40,345 nucleotides of DNA from JAHQVI01 sp050330195 (GTDB taxonomy: Bacteria > Pseudomonadota > Alphaproteobacteria > Rhizobiales > Rhodomicrobiaceae). Location: NCBI GenBank assembly GCA_050330195.1, contig JBHJOB010000013.1, positions 1-40,345 on the forward strand, written 5' to 3'. Under the pieces are notes generated by a model. That model was not told the DNA's origin. It saw nothing but the letters and a program-made list of their open reading frames with translations, and did no database searches. How positions within the stretch are numbered: the stretch's first letter is position 1; the number at the start of each line of letters is the position of its first letter. Positions 24,152-32,039 of this stretch are shown in pieces. Made by a program: the position numbers and the translations under genes.

Positions 24152-25717
24152 ATGCGGCGCGTCGTTTTTCTCAGCTCCACGGGCAAAGACCTTCACACAT
24201 ACCGGCAAGCGGTCATCGACCATCTCGCCAAGCTCGATCATTTCGAGTGCGACGCGATGGAGCATTTCGGCGCGCGCGACGCCTCGGCCATCCCGTTCTG
24301 TCGCGAGCGGGTGCGCAGGGCGGATATCTATGTCGGCCTGATCGGCCATTATCGCGGCTGGGAGCCCGACGGCGACGCGGCCCGGCGCTCGATCACTGAG
24401 ATGGAATATGACTGGGCCTGCGAGCCGCCGGTCAAGCCGCGCCTCGTCTATGTCGCGCCGGAGGATTTTCCGCTGCCCGGGCCGGAGGCCGGGGATGGCG
24501 GGGCGGAGCGGCAGACGGCGTTCCGCGCCCGGCTGATGTCGGCGCATATCGTCGATCAGAAGCATTTCGAGACACCGGAGGCGCTGGCGGCGTCGGTCAG
24601 CCGCGGGCTGACGAACCACGTCATCAACGAGTTGCTTCGGGAGCGGGCGCGCGGCGAACAGGCGGCGGATGGCGAGCGCGGCGATCCTTACGCGGCGGCG
24701 GCGGACGCGGCCGAGCAATATGCCGAGGACGAGAATATCGACCCGGCGGCGCTGACGCAACGCGGCGTCGATGTCGCCGAGATCGAGGCGAAACTGGCCG
24801 AGCGCGCGGCGGCGCATGAGGCGAAGGGCCATGAGGAGCGCCGCATCAGCGCCCGCTACCACCGCCAGATCGGCGCCCTCGCCTTCCTGCACGACACGCA
24901 GAAAGCGCTCGCCGCCTATGCGAAGGCGACGGAGCTGGACCCGGACGATCCGGAGGGCTGGAACCAACTCGGGCAGTTGCAATGGCGTATCGGCGATCTC
25001 GACGCCGCGCAGCGCAGCTATGAGCGTGTGATGGCGCTCGGTAATCAGCTTGAGGATCAGGCGTTGATCGCAGTGGCCACCGGCAATCTGGGCACCATCT
25101 ATTGGACTCGCGGTGATTTCGATCAGGCCGAGACGATGTCCAAGAAAAGTGTCGCTATTGAAGAGGTGCTTGGCCGAAAGAAAGGCATGGCTGTACAATA
25201 TGGTAATCTGGGTGCTTTCCATCATACCCGCGGCGATCTTGAACAAGCTGAGACGATGTATCGAAAGGCGCTCGCCATCGACGAGGCGCTAGACCGTAAG
25301 GAGGGTATGGCCAGCAACTATGGTAATCTAGGCGTCCTCTACAAGACGTGCGGCGATCTGGGCCAAGCTGAGGCGATGCATAAAAAAAGCCTTGCCATTA
25401 ACAAGGCGTTGGGCCGAAAGGAGGGCATAGCTAGTGACTACGGCAATCTGGGAATCCTGTATGCGATCCGCGGCGATCTGGGCCAGGCGGAGGCGATGTA
25501 TAAGAAGGGACTTGCCATCGAGGAGGCACTGCGCCGAAAAGGCGGCATAGCCAATGCCTACGGCAATCTCGGCGATCTTTACGCAGAGAAAGGCAATATA
25601 GTTCAGGCTTGCGCGCATTGGCGGAAGGCGCGCGATCTGTTTACGCAGATCGGCATGAAGCCACAGCTCGAAAAGGTCGAAGGCTCGCTGCGCGAGGCGG
25701 GCTGTCCGGAGCGGTAG
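24152..25717 (+). CDS. DUF4062 (TIR-like) - TPR repeat protein, cargo between tail genes g8 and g9
   Basis: A 521-residue protein on the strand opposite the tail genes. Residues 1-115 are a DUF4062 domain, a TIR-related Rossmann-like fold: VVFLSSTGKDLHTYRQAV, AMEHFGARD, ADIYVGLIGHYRGW and SITEMEYDWA. Residues about 150-240 are an Ala/Arg/Glu-rich linker, and from about 245 a TPR superhelix ends in four exact 40-residue kinesin-light-chain-like repeats. DUF4062 proteins often belong to STAND/NLR-like sensors in bacterial defence, but there is no NTPase here. A sensor-effector or decoy role is inferred; no partner gene is beside it. Flanking g8 and g9 are intact. Confidence 0.8.
   Translation: MRRVVFLSSTGKDLHTYRQAVIDHLAKLDHFECDAMEHFGARDASAIPFCRERVRRADIYVGLIGHYRGWEPDGDAARRSITEMEYDWACEPPVKPRLVYVAPEDFPLPGPEAGDGGAERQTAFRARLMSAHIVDQKHFETPEALAASVSRGLTNHVINELLRERARGEQAADGERGDPYAAAADAAEQYAEDENIDPAALTQRGVDVAEIEAKLAERAAAHEAKGHEERRISARYHRQIGALAFLHDTQKALAAYAKATELDPDDPEGWNQLGQLQWRIGDLDAAQRSYERVMALGNQLEDQALIAVATGNLGTIYWTRGDFDQAETMSKKSVAIEEVLGRKKGMAVQYGNLGAFHHTRGDLEQAETMYRKALAIDEALDRKEGMASNYGNLGVLYKTCGDLGQAEAMHKKSLAINKALGRKEGIASDYGNLGILYAIRGDLGQAEAMYKKGLAIEEALRRKGGIANAYGNLGDLYAEKGNIVQACAHWRKARDLFTQIGMKPQLEKVEGSLREAGCPER
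25085..25604 (+). repeat. 120-bp tandem coding repeats (TPR units)
   Basis: The codon series for Asn-Leu-Gly recurs at 25085, 25205, 25325, 25445 and 25565, exactly 120 bases apart, each unit encoding NLG..Y..RGD..QAE.M..K..AI...L.RK.G. Four full units and a partial fifth. DNA identity between units is high, so the unit number could change by recombination. Confidence 0.9.
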
Positions 25718-25741
25718 GCGGCCATGCCCAGGCGATCGTCA

Positions 25742-25796
25742 CCTCTCCCAGTCGTGAACCTTTACGGTGAACGACAAGCGTTCACCTCGCGAGAGG
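25742..25796. terminator. Nested inverted repeat after the DUF4062-TPR gene (possible bidirectional terminator)
   Basis: An inner perfect stem GGTGAACG/CGTTCACC (25766-25786, loop ACAAG) lies inside an outer CCTCTC/GAGAGG pair (25742-25747 and 25791-25796). It falls between the converging ends of the cargo gene and g8. There is no T run on either strand, so terminator function is uncertain; it could equally mark an insertion boundary. Confidence 0.4.
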
Positions 25797-25811
25797 GAAT
25801 CGAACGCCGCG

Positions 25812-26222
25812 CTACACCAGCGGCTCGGTCACGGCGCGGAAGCGCAGCACCGCGTGCCAGGTCTCGCCGTCTTCGTCGCGCTTCAGGTCGGAAAATTGAT
25901 GCATCAGATTGACCAGACGGTTGTCCTCCAGCGTCAACTCGGCATCGTCGAGCCGATCGCGGATTGCGTCACCGATCTCATAGGTCTCGCGCTTTCCCCG
26001 GTAGCGCGACCAGACATGCAGCATCAGGATGTGCTCCGAACCGCGTTCGGTTCCGGTGCTCCAGTCGTAGAGCCGCATTTCGTCGATCACGACATAGGGA
26101 AAGGCAGCGTCCTGAGGAACGTGGTCGTAAATATGCTGGCCGCCCAGCAGACCGGTCAGCAGCGCATCGCCTTCCAAAGCTGCGTAGGCTGCCTTTTGCA
26201 GATCCCAGCCGGGGTTGCTCAT
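25812..26222 (-). CDS. GTA tail terminator g8 (DUF3168)
   Basis: A 136-residue protein with the DUF3168 pattern: LQKAAYAALEGDALLTGLLGG, FPYVVIDEMRLYDWSTGTERGSEHILMLHVWS, ending WHAVLRFRAVTEP. It caps the tail tube where it joins the head. The ATG at 26222 is chosen for GGAGG 5 bases upstream. It appears intact. Confidence 0.88.
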   Translation of the reverse strand: MSNPGWDLQKAAYAALEGDALLTGLLGGQHIYDHVPQDAAFPYVVIDEMRLYDWSTGTERGSEHILMLHVWSRYRGKRETYEIGDAIRDRLDDAELTLEDNRLVNLMHQFSDLKRDEDGETWHAVLRFRAVTEPLV

Positions 26223-26264
26223 GCGAGCCTCCATGATGTCAGACGGAAAGGTTGAGGAACGGGT

Positions 26265-26630
26265 TCAGCGGCCGCGGGCGAGCCATTCGCGGATCTGCTG
26301 CAGGATGCGAGGCCGGATCTCGTCAAGCGCCGGTGCGAGCCACGGACGCGCAGGTCGGGTGAGCGTGCCGAATTCCAGATGCCAGCCATAGGCAAGCGGC
26401 GTACTTACGCTGGCTTCCGGACTATCGCTGGCGAACGCAACATGCAAAGACCGGGCAAGGGCGCCCGTCCTGCTCTCCGGCGGCTGGCCATCGCTCAACT
26501 TCCGCTGCGCCGCTTCGCGCAGATCATGCGCAGCCGTTTCGATTTCCTGTCGCAGCGTCTGCTCATCGGCAATGCGATCGAGCGCCGCTTTGAGCGTCCC
26601 CAGGCCGGTCACACGGCTTGAGACTTTCAT
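26265..26630 (-). CDS. HK97 gp10-like neck/tail completion protein
   Basis: A 121-residue protein starting MKVSSRVTGLGTLKAAL. An N-terminal helix is followed by the HK97-gp10_like core (RTGALARSLHV, YGWHLEFGTLTRPARPWLAPAL). Its ATG overlaps the head-tail adaptor stop (ATGA). Such proteins help complete the head-tail joint. It appears intact. Confidence 0.82.
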   Translation of the reverse strand: MKVSSRVTGLGTLKAALDRIADEQTLRQEIETAAHDLREAAQRKLSDGQPPESRTGALARSLHVAFASDSPEASVSTPLAYGWHLEFGTLTRPARPWLAPALDEIRPRILQQIREWLARGR

Positions 26631-26953
26631 TGATCGCGCCGCTCGCACAGGCATTGCAGGAATCTGCGGCGGCCGCTTTTGTCCATGATGGCGGTGATGC
26701 GATAGAGCTCCCCATCACGCCGAAACCGCATTGCCGGTTCAACGCCGCTCCGATGGCGGATCGTAATCAGATAGGAGACATGTCCGGCCGTCCGGTCCGC
26801 TTCGAGACGTTCCCCGCCTGAGACGGCTTCGATTGCGCCCCAGACTTCGCAAACATCTTCCCAGACCGCAACAGCACCGCCGCCGCCGTCGCTCGTCAGA
26901 GTCTCGCGCTCGATCGTCAGCCGGCGCCGAAGCTTGCCGATGGCTATGGTCAT
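26627..26953 (-). CDS. GTA head-tail adaptor (stopper) g7
   Basis: A 108-residue SPP1 gp16-like protein: IGKLRRRLTIERETLTSDGGGGAVAVWEDVCEVWGAIEAVSGGE, then HVSYLITIRHRSGVEPAMRF and a C-terminal YRITAIMDKSGRRRFLQCLCER. This is the classical phage head-tail joining protein pattern. It is linked by ATGA overlaps to both neighbours and appears intact. Confidence 0.88.
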   Translation of the reverse strand: MTIAIGKLRRRLTIERETLTSDGGGGAVAVWEDVCEVWGAIEAVSGGERLEADRTAGHVSYLITIRHRSGVEPAMRFRRDGELYRITAIMDKSGRRRFLQCLCERRDQ

Positions 26954-27528
26954 AATTTCACGCTCCGATAGGGAGCGATCAGATCGCTGACGGTTGAGGG
27001 AACCGGGTCGCTCTTCTCACCGAACAGCACCGGCTCGCGCGCCTCGTACCAGTGGGCCACCAGCATGCGGAGCGCCTGCCGGATCGGCATCGGCACATCG
27101 TCTTCGGAAGCGCCGTATCCGGCGGTGAACGCGATTTCGATCCCGTTGACCGGCCGTCCCGGAAGCGGCCAGAGTTGATTGTCCCGGCGCGCCAGACGCG
27201 GACGGCGCGACGCCGTGTCCGTCACGAACAATGCCGGGTCGAGCGTCACGAACGTGTCGGAAGCGCTATAGAGCCGGACCGCATTGACGCTGATCAGCGG
27301 AGCGAGTGGCAGTTCGACAAACGGCTTGTCCGGCCACTGATCGAGATAGAGCGACCAGCTCTGGCTGATGAGCGCCAGATCGAGGTTGCGTTCGATATGG
27401 AGCCGCGCGGCAAGTAACAGGCTGCCAATGAGCAGATCCTCGCTGTCGCCGTCAACCCGCGAATGCAGCTTGGCGTCTTCGAGCGAGATCGGCTCGGCGA
27501 CCGGACCGGAGGTCAGGATGAGGGGCAT
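26950..27528 (-). CDS. GTA head-tail connector g6 (phiE125 gp8-like)
   Basis: A 192-residue connector with SLEDAKLHSRVDGDSEDLLIGSLLLAARLHIERN at the start, the tryptophan-rich PWPDKPFVELPLAP region and ending MLVAHWYEAREPV. It sits between portal and stopper. It is intact. In this order the capsid gene should lie immediately upstream, but a 618-base non-coding stretch separates them. Confidence 0.87.
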   Translation of the reverse strand: MPLILTSGPVAEPISLEDAKLHSRVDGDSEDLLIGSLLLAARLHIERNLDLALISQSWSLYLDQWPDKPFVELPLAPLISVNAVRLYSASDTFVTLDPALFVTDTASRRPRLARRDNQLWPLPGRPVNGIEIAFTAGYGASEDDVPMPIRQALRMLVAHWYEAREPVLFGEKSDPVPSTVSDLIAPYRSVKL

Positions 27529-28146
27529 GGATGCACCTTCGCGATTGAGCTGTACGCGGAAACTGTTGTTGGAATATGCACGCGGAACAGGCTGAACGGT
27601 TCCGGCAGGCTCGGAACGCGTTTCAGCTCTCGTCAGGGCGCCCTGCGTTCCTCTGCCGGCCCGTGGGCCAAAAAATCTTGCCGTCGGTGACGGTTAGTGA
27701 GGCCGCGGCGAGGGAGCGCGCCGCGGCCGCGGCCCAGGGGCGGGCCATCGCGCTGGGGGGCAGCGCTAGTCCATTCGCTTTTCTTGGTCGTCACTTTCTG
27801 GACATCCAAGTGAAAGCAAAAAAACACCTCTGGTCATAGAGTAGGGAATGTGCGTATCCGCGTTAAGTCACGACAGCGGAAATTCCATCTGTAGACAGAG
27901 CGATCGCGGCACCTCTAACGAATTTTCCGATCCATATCAGTAGATTAATGTAAATCCAGAACTGCCGGGAAACACGTCACCCTTGCGGAACGGCTAATTC
28001 TTTGTGCGATTCGACACAGGCAATTTAAGCAAAACTGTGGCACATGTTGCCTAATTGCATAAGGGTGAATGCTTATTATTCCGTTTTTTCTGGATTTACA
28101 GCTTATTAAACGAGATGGATACTTACGGCATTTCCCTTGACGCTTG
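27529..28146. other. Non-coding stretch between capsid and g6
   Basis: No convincing gene. 27640-27770 is very GC-rich with several inverted repeats: GGCCC/GGGCC at 27658-27669, GCCGCGGC pair at 27702-27727, and GCGCTG/CAGCGC with loop GGGGG at 27750-27766. From about 27780 the sequence becomes AT-rich and featureless up to the capsid stop, unlike the surrounding genes. A 64-codon minus-strand frame at 27633-27827 only translates the repeats. It looks like inserted repetitive material plus foreign sequence. Confidence 0.6.
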
Positions 28147-29409
28147 TCAGGCAGTTCCGAACTTCAGGAGCTTGATGGCGTTGAAGTCCTGCACGCCGCC
28201 GCCGACACGCTTGGTCGTGTAGAACAGCACATAAGGCTTGGCCGAGAACGGATCGCGAAGGATGCGGATGCCCAGCCGGTCCACGACGAGATAGCCGCGC
28301 CCGAAATCGCCGAATGCAATCGAATAGCTGTCCGCTTCGATCTCAGGCATGTCTTCCGTCTCGGCGATCGGGAAGGTCATCAGCGTCGCGCCCTGTCCGG
28401 CCTGCTCGCCGGGACGCCAGATATAGTTGCCGTCGCCATCCTTGATCTTGCGGATTTCCGCCTGCGTGGCGCGGCTCATCACCCAATGCGCATTGGCGCG
28501 ATAGGCCGACTTCAGCGTGTAGACGAAATCGATCAGCTTGTCGGCGGGATCGCTTGCCGGGAAAGCACCGGAGACGCCCGTCGTCAGATAGCCGATCTTG
28601 TCCCAGGACCAGCTTGCCTCGGCAACCTTGGTATAACTCAGGAAACCCTTCGGCTTGTTGGAGCCGTCACCGGAGACGAATGCGGTGTTTTCCTGCTCGG
28701 CGAATGCGAGGCGCACTTCCTCGGCCACCCATTCGTCGATATTGACGGCGGCGTCTTCCAGAAGCGTCTGCGTCGCCGCCGGCATCGCGTAAAGCTCCAT
28801 CGTCGGGAAGGCCAGCTCGGCGAGAACCGGCGAGTCGGTCTGCGCCCGCGTTCCAGCCTCGGCCACCCAGCCCGTCGCCGCGCCCGTGATCGCGAACGGC
28901 TTCCGGTAGGTATTCGCCGAGACTTGCCGCACGCCGGAAATCGCCCGGATCGGCGACGCTTCGCGCAGGGCGCGCATCACACCCGCCTCGACCTCGTCCG
29001 GCACCAGATAGCCGCCATCGGCATCGCTTCCCGCCGACAGCGCCTTTTCCTCAAGCCGGCGCAGATTGTGCGCCTCGCCGCGCCGCATATAGCCCTCGAA
29101 CGCCGCCTTGTGCTCGCTTGCCGCGCCGCCGGCAGGCCCGCCACCACCGCGTTGGGGCCGGGACGCTTTCAGGACAAGTTGATCGACCGTCGATTTGTAC
29201 TCGTCGAGCGCGCGATTGATCCGGTCCATCTTCTCGGTCGTGACGACGTCAGCCGACATGCGCCGCTCGATCTGGTCAAGCCGCTCGTCGTTGGCTTCCT
29301 TGAATGCCTCGAAGGCGTAGAGCAGGCCGTCGCGGGCATCGGGCGCGTCGGGCGATTGCGGCCGCGCGGCCTTGTTCTCCCACTCGGGGGGAGCGTTGAA
29401 GTCTGTCAT
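28147..29409 (-). CDS. HK97-family major capsid protein (GTA g5)
   Basis: A 420-residue precursor starting MTDFNAPPEW, with GAGG 5 bases upstream. Residues about 20-90 are a helical scaffold (delta) region; the mature shell begins near residue 115 and shows standard HK97/GTA signatures (GGYLVPDEVEAGVMRALREASPIR, NAHWVMSRATQAEIRKIKDGDGNYIW, FGDFGRGYLVVDRLGIRI). Length and motifs are complete, so capsid formation may still be possible. Confidence 0.93.
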   Translation of the reverse strand: MTDFNAPPEWENKAARPQSPDAPDARDGLLYAFEAFKEANDERLDQIERRMSADVVTTEKMDRINRALDEYKSTVDQLVLKASRPQRGGGGPAGGAASEHKAAFEGYMRRGEAHNLRRLEEKALSAGSDADGGYLVPDEVEAGVMRALREASPIRAISGVRQVSANTYRKPFAITGAATGWVAEAGTRAQTDSPVLAELAFPTMELYAMPAATQTLLEDAAVNIDEWVAEEVRLAFAEQENTAFVSGDGSNKPKGFLSYTKVAEASWSWDKIGYLTTGVSGAFPASDPADKLIDFVYTLKSAYRANAHWVMSRATQAEIRKIKDGDGNYIWRPGEQAGQGATLMTFPIAETEDMPEIEADSYSIAFGDFGRGYLVVDRLGIRILRDPFSAKPYVLFYTTKRVGGGVQDFNAIKLLKFGTA

Positions 29410-29481
29410 TTCATCCTCATTGGTTGATGAAGCAGCGTTTGCTATCGGCACGGCAGATTGTGAGCCGGTTTCGCATGGCAT

Positions 29482-29608
29482 CCCCGCCCGGCCGCAAGCC
29501 TTCGCGCCGCGCGGGGAGTGCGCGGTTGGCGGCAGGCCGGAGGAGCCGCGAAGCGCTGCGCGTCGAGCCTCAGGAGAGCGGGCGAGCGCATGAGCAGGCC
29601 GGGCGGGG
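29482..29608. repeat. 127-bp element bounded by 12-bp inverted repeats
   Basis: CCCCGCCCGGCC at 29482-29493 is perfectly complementary to GGCCGGGCGGGG at 29597-29608. The interior is GC-rich with no open gene. It occupies the junction between protease and capsid. The shape is that of a small miniature inverted-repeat element; no transposase match can be made here. Confidence 0.6.
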
Positions 29609-29612
29609 GACA

Positions 29613-29633
29613 GGCCGTGAGGGGGTCACGGCC
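29613..29633. promoter_or_regulatory. 8-bp perfect hairpin over the protease stop codon
   Basis: GGCCGTGA, loop GGGGG, TCACGGCC. The TGA of the protease gene (29628-29626) lies in the loop edge and stem. On the minus strand no T run follows, so it is more likely an mRNA-stabilising or attenuating stem between protease and capsid than a full terminator. Confidence 0.45.
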
Positions 29634-30123
29634 GTAAAACGTGTTGCAATCGGCGTGAATTGAAGACGGTCTGTTTCACTGCGCCGATACGGGCTCCGGG
29701 AAGCATCGGGAATGTGACAACGGAGATTTCCCACAAGTCGATCTCGTAGAGCCGGCGCTGGCCCGTCCGCGCATCGCGAAGCGCTTTGCGTGTCCGGAAG
29801 CCGATGGACAGCCCGTCAATGGCGCCATCGCGCATCAGCGCCAGTATTTCACCCGCGCGCGCCACACCGAGCGTCAGCCGTCCGGCCACGAAGAGACCGT
29901 GCGCATCTTCGCGGATCGCCTCCCATACGCCGATCGGCTGGGCCGGATCGTGCTGAAACAGCATGCGGACATCGCTGGTGCCGCGTCTGGCCAGCGAGGC
30001 CCGGAACGCGCCGGGCATCACCACGTCGCGCCCCTGGTCCTCCGCGCCGAAGAGGCTGGCATAGCCCGTGAAGGAACCGTCCGCCTTCAATCGCGGGCGG
30101 GCGGCATTGGACAGAATTTGCAA
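29626..30123 (-). CDS. HK97-family prohead protease (GTA g4)
   Basis: A 165-residue serine protease (U35) that trims the capsid scaffold. Signature order: FTGYASLFGAEDQGRDVVMPGAF, FQHDPAQPIGVW with the catalytic His near residue 58, and GAIDGLSIGFRT with the catalytic Ser near 107, followed by LWEISVVTFPMLPGARI. Normal length and intact. Confidence 0.92.
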   Translation of the reverse strand: MQILSNAARPRLKADGSFTGYASLFGAEDQGRDVVMPGAFRASLARRGTSDVRMLFQHDPAQPIGVWEAIREDAHGLFVAGRLTLGVARAGEILALMRDGAIDGLSIGFRTRKALRDARTGQRRLYEIDLWEISVVTFPMLPGARIGAVKQTVFNSRRLQHVLRP

Positions 30124-30166
30124 GGACGGTACTCCGGATTAGCGCGAGGTCCGATGAAAAGTCGCG

Positions 30167-30565
30167 TCAGCGCGAGACGGGCGGCTCGACAAAAGGCGCA
30201 AGCGCCTTCATAACCAGCGGCGCAAGAATGAACCGCGCCGGCACGGCGATCAGCGCGGCCAGTTGCCAGGCGGCGAGCCAGAACGAGGCGAGATCGAGCG
30301 AGAAGCCGACTGCGCGGATGGTCATCCCGAGAGAGACGACAGCCGTCAGCAGGATGGTCAGCGCCGTGCCCGCGAGCGCGGACTGATAGCGATGCGGGAT
30401 GCGAGGCAGCCGTTTTGTGGAATCCGCGTTCCAGACACCATTATCATCTGCGTAAGGATCAGGCACCGGCTCCCATTCGGGCTGGAAGCGGATGCGGCCA
30501 GCGGGATGCCATTCCGCGCGCGAAATCCGAATGCTGCTTCGATGAGCGCCAAGCGCGAGTTGCAT
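30167..30565 (-). CDS. DUF2798-like membrane protein between portal and protease
   Basis: A 132-residue protein. The first 60 residues are hydrophilic; residues about 62-125 have two membrane segments with the DUF2798 pattern (LTAVVSLGMTIRAVGFSLDLASFWLAAWQLAALIAVPA). A small membrane protein occupies this place in some GTA clusters (g3.5), but that one is usually of another family, so this may be a substitute or a fusion. GGGAG lies 6 bases before the chosen ATG at 30565. Function unknown. Confidence 0.65.
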   Translation of the reverse strand: MQLALGAHRSSIRISRAEWHPAGRIRFQPEWEPVPDPYADDNGVWNADSTKRLPRIPHRYQSALAGTALTILLTAVVSLGMTIRAVGFSLDLASFWLAAWQLAALIAVPARFILAPLVMKALAPFVEPPVSR

Positions 30566-30643
30566 GGACATCTCCCATATCGCAGTTGATCAGGGTGGGG
30601 CACGTCCGGAAGCGGGGACCGCGGCAGCGAAAGCCGCCGCTCC

Positions 30644-31867
30644 CTACGCTTCGCTGCCGAGCGGCCCGTAGCCAACGGCGGCGCGCTTCTCATCGACCGT
30701 GAGGAAATCCACACGCCGCATCCGGTCCCACAGCGCCGCGCGGTCGGCGCTGAGCGCATCGACCTTGTCCACAGCCGCGCGCAACTCAAGCCCGCCACCG
30801 AATTGCGGCCCGAGCCATCCGCTGAGCGCCTTCAGCGTGCGCGACACGAGCGGCAGAACGGTCTGGCGCCAGAGCACCCGGTTCGCCTCGGCATAATTCG
30901 CATAGGTATTGTCGCCCGGTATACCGAGCAGCATCGGCGGCACGCCCAGCGCCAGCGCGATTTCACGCGCGGCGGCGTGTTTCGCCTCGATGAAATCCAT
31001 CTCCGCCGGCGAGAGCGACATCGTCTTCCAGTCGAGCCCGCCTTCCAGCAGCATCGGCCAGCCCGCGTTGAGCGCACCCTGGTAATTCGACTCCAGCTCG
31101 GCCTTGAGCCGTGCGAACTGCTCCTCGGTCAGATTCCCGCTATCGGCGGAATAGACCAGCGCACCGGATGGCCGCGCCGCATTGTCGAGCAGCGCCTTGT
31201 TCCAAGCGGACGCCGCATTGTGCAGGTCGACCGCGCTGCTCGCCGCCTCGATCGGCGACATGCCGTAATAATCATTGGACGGATTGAACAGCGCCATATG
31301 CAGGATCGGCCGCACGCCCTCTTCAGGCGATTGCCGGAAGCGCGTCGTCAGCCCGTTCGCGGCATATTCATACGCCTCCGGCCAGCCATCCCCGCCGGGC
31401 AAGATCTTCATGCGGTCGGGGCGGAGGACATGGAGTTCGCGCAGGAGCCCGCCGACGCTGACCGCCTCCATATAGGCATTGCCCGCGATCAGCAGATAGC
31501 CGTACCAGTCCTCCAGCATGTCGGGACCGCAGGCGGTGGCGCTGGGCCGGGCGAGCAGGTCGAGCAGTGGATGTTCGGTGATTTCCGCACCGTTCTCGAA
31601 CAGCCGGACGGGGACCGAGCTGGCCGCTTCCGCGATCATCCGTACCGCCCGGTAGACGATCGGATTGCGGGCATAGCCCTCACGGGCGAAAGCCGCATAA
31701 TCGCGCGGCGACCAGACCGGCTGGCCGGTGTGGTGCATGGCGATGAGCGAGGCGGTTGCGGACGCTTTGGTTGCGGGGGCTGCAGAACCGGAAGCCGCGA
31801 GGGCGACCGGCGCAGCATGACGAGACGCGCCACGCAGAAACGCGGCGGCTAATGTGCGGAAGGGCAT
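30644..31867 (-). CDS. HK97-family portal protein (GTA g3)
   Basis: A 407-residue portal. N-terminal low-complexity Ala-rich leader (1-40), then the family pattern: GYARNPIVYRAVRMIAEAASSVPVRL, YGYLLIAGNAYMEAV, HMALFNPSNDYYGMSPIEAAS, LGVPPMLLGIPGDNTYANYAEANRVLWRQT, ending AVDKVDALSADRAALWDRM. It is intact. Its natural upstream neighbour, the large terminase, is replaced at this spot by a 3.3-kb island, with the terminase's 3' end stranded beyond it. Confidence 0.93.
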   Translation of the reverse strand: MPFRTLAAAFLRGASRHAAPVALAASGSAAPATKASATASLIAMHHTGQPVWSPRDYAAFAREGYARNPIVYRAVRMIAEAASSVPVRLFENGAEITEHPLLDLLARPSATACGPDMLEDWYGYLLIAGNAYMEAVSVGGLLRELHVLRPDRMKILPGGDGWPEAYEYAANGLTTRFRQSPEEGVRPILHMALFNPSNDYYGMSPIEAASSAVDLHNAASAWNKALLDNAARPSGALVYSADSGNLTEEQFARLKAELESNYQGALNAGWPMLLEGGLDWKTMSLSPAEMDFIEAKHAAAREIALALGVPPMLLGIPGDNTYANYAEANRVLWRQTVLPLVSRTLKALSGWLGPQFGGGLELRAAVDKVDALSADRAALWDRMRRVDFLTVDEKRAAVGYGPLGSEA

Positions 31868-32039
31868 ACGTACTTCACTCTACAAGTAGCTGTCAATCGC
31901 CTATTGCGTGAGCTAATCATTACAAAAAGCACGAAGAATTGCTAGGCGAACATCGTGGGTTCATTTATAACGACTCCTGATTAAAGGAGTGATTTTCAGA
32001 TTTTCTGAGTCTTTTTAATCTAATAAAAGAGAACGAGAT

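Noticed and set aside
25786..25830. tRNA-like T-loop (GTTCGATTCC) on the minus strand after g8, considered as an attachment site
   Set aside because: The bases beside it do not form a T-stem, and there is no acceptor or anticodon arm; there is no matching copy at the other end of the inserted gene.
27633..27827. 64-codon minus-strand frame in the capsid-g6 gap
   Set aside because: It is composed of GC-rich repeat sequence, has no ribosome-binding site or domain, and is treated as repeat translation.
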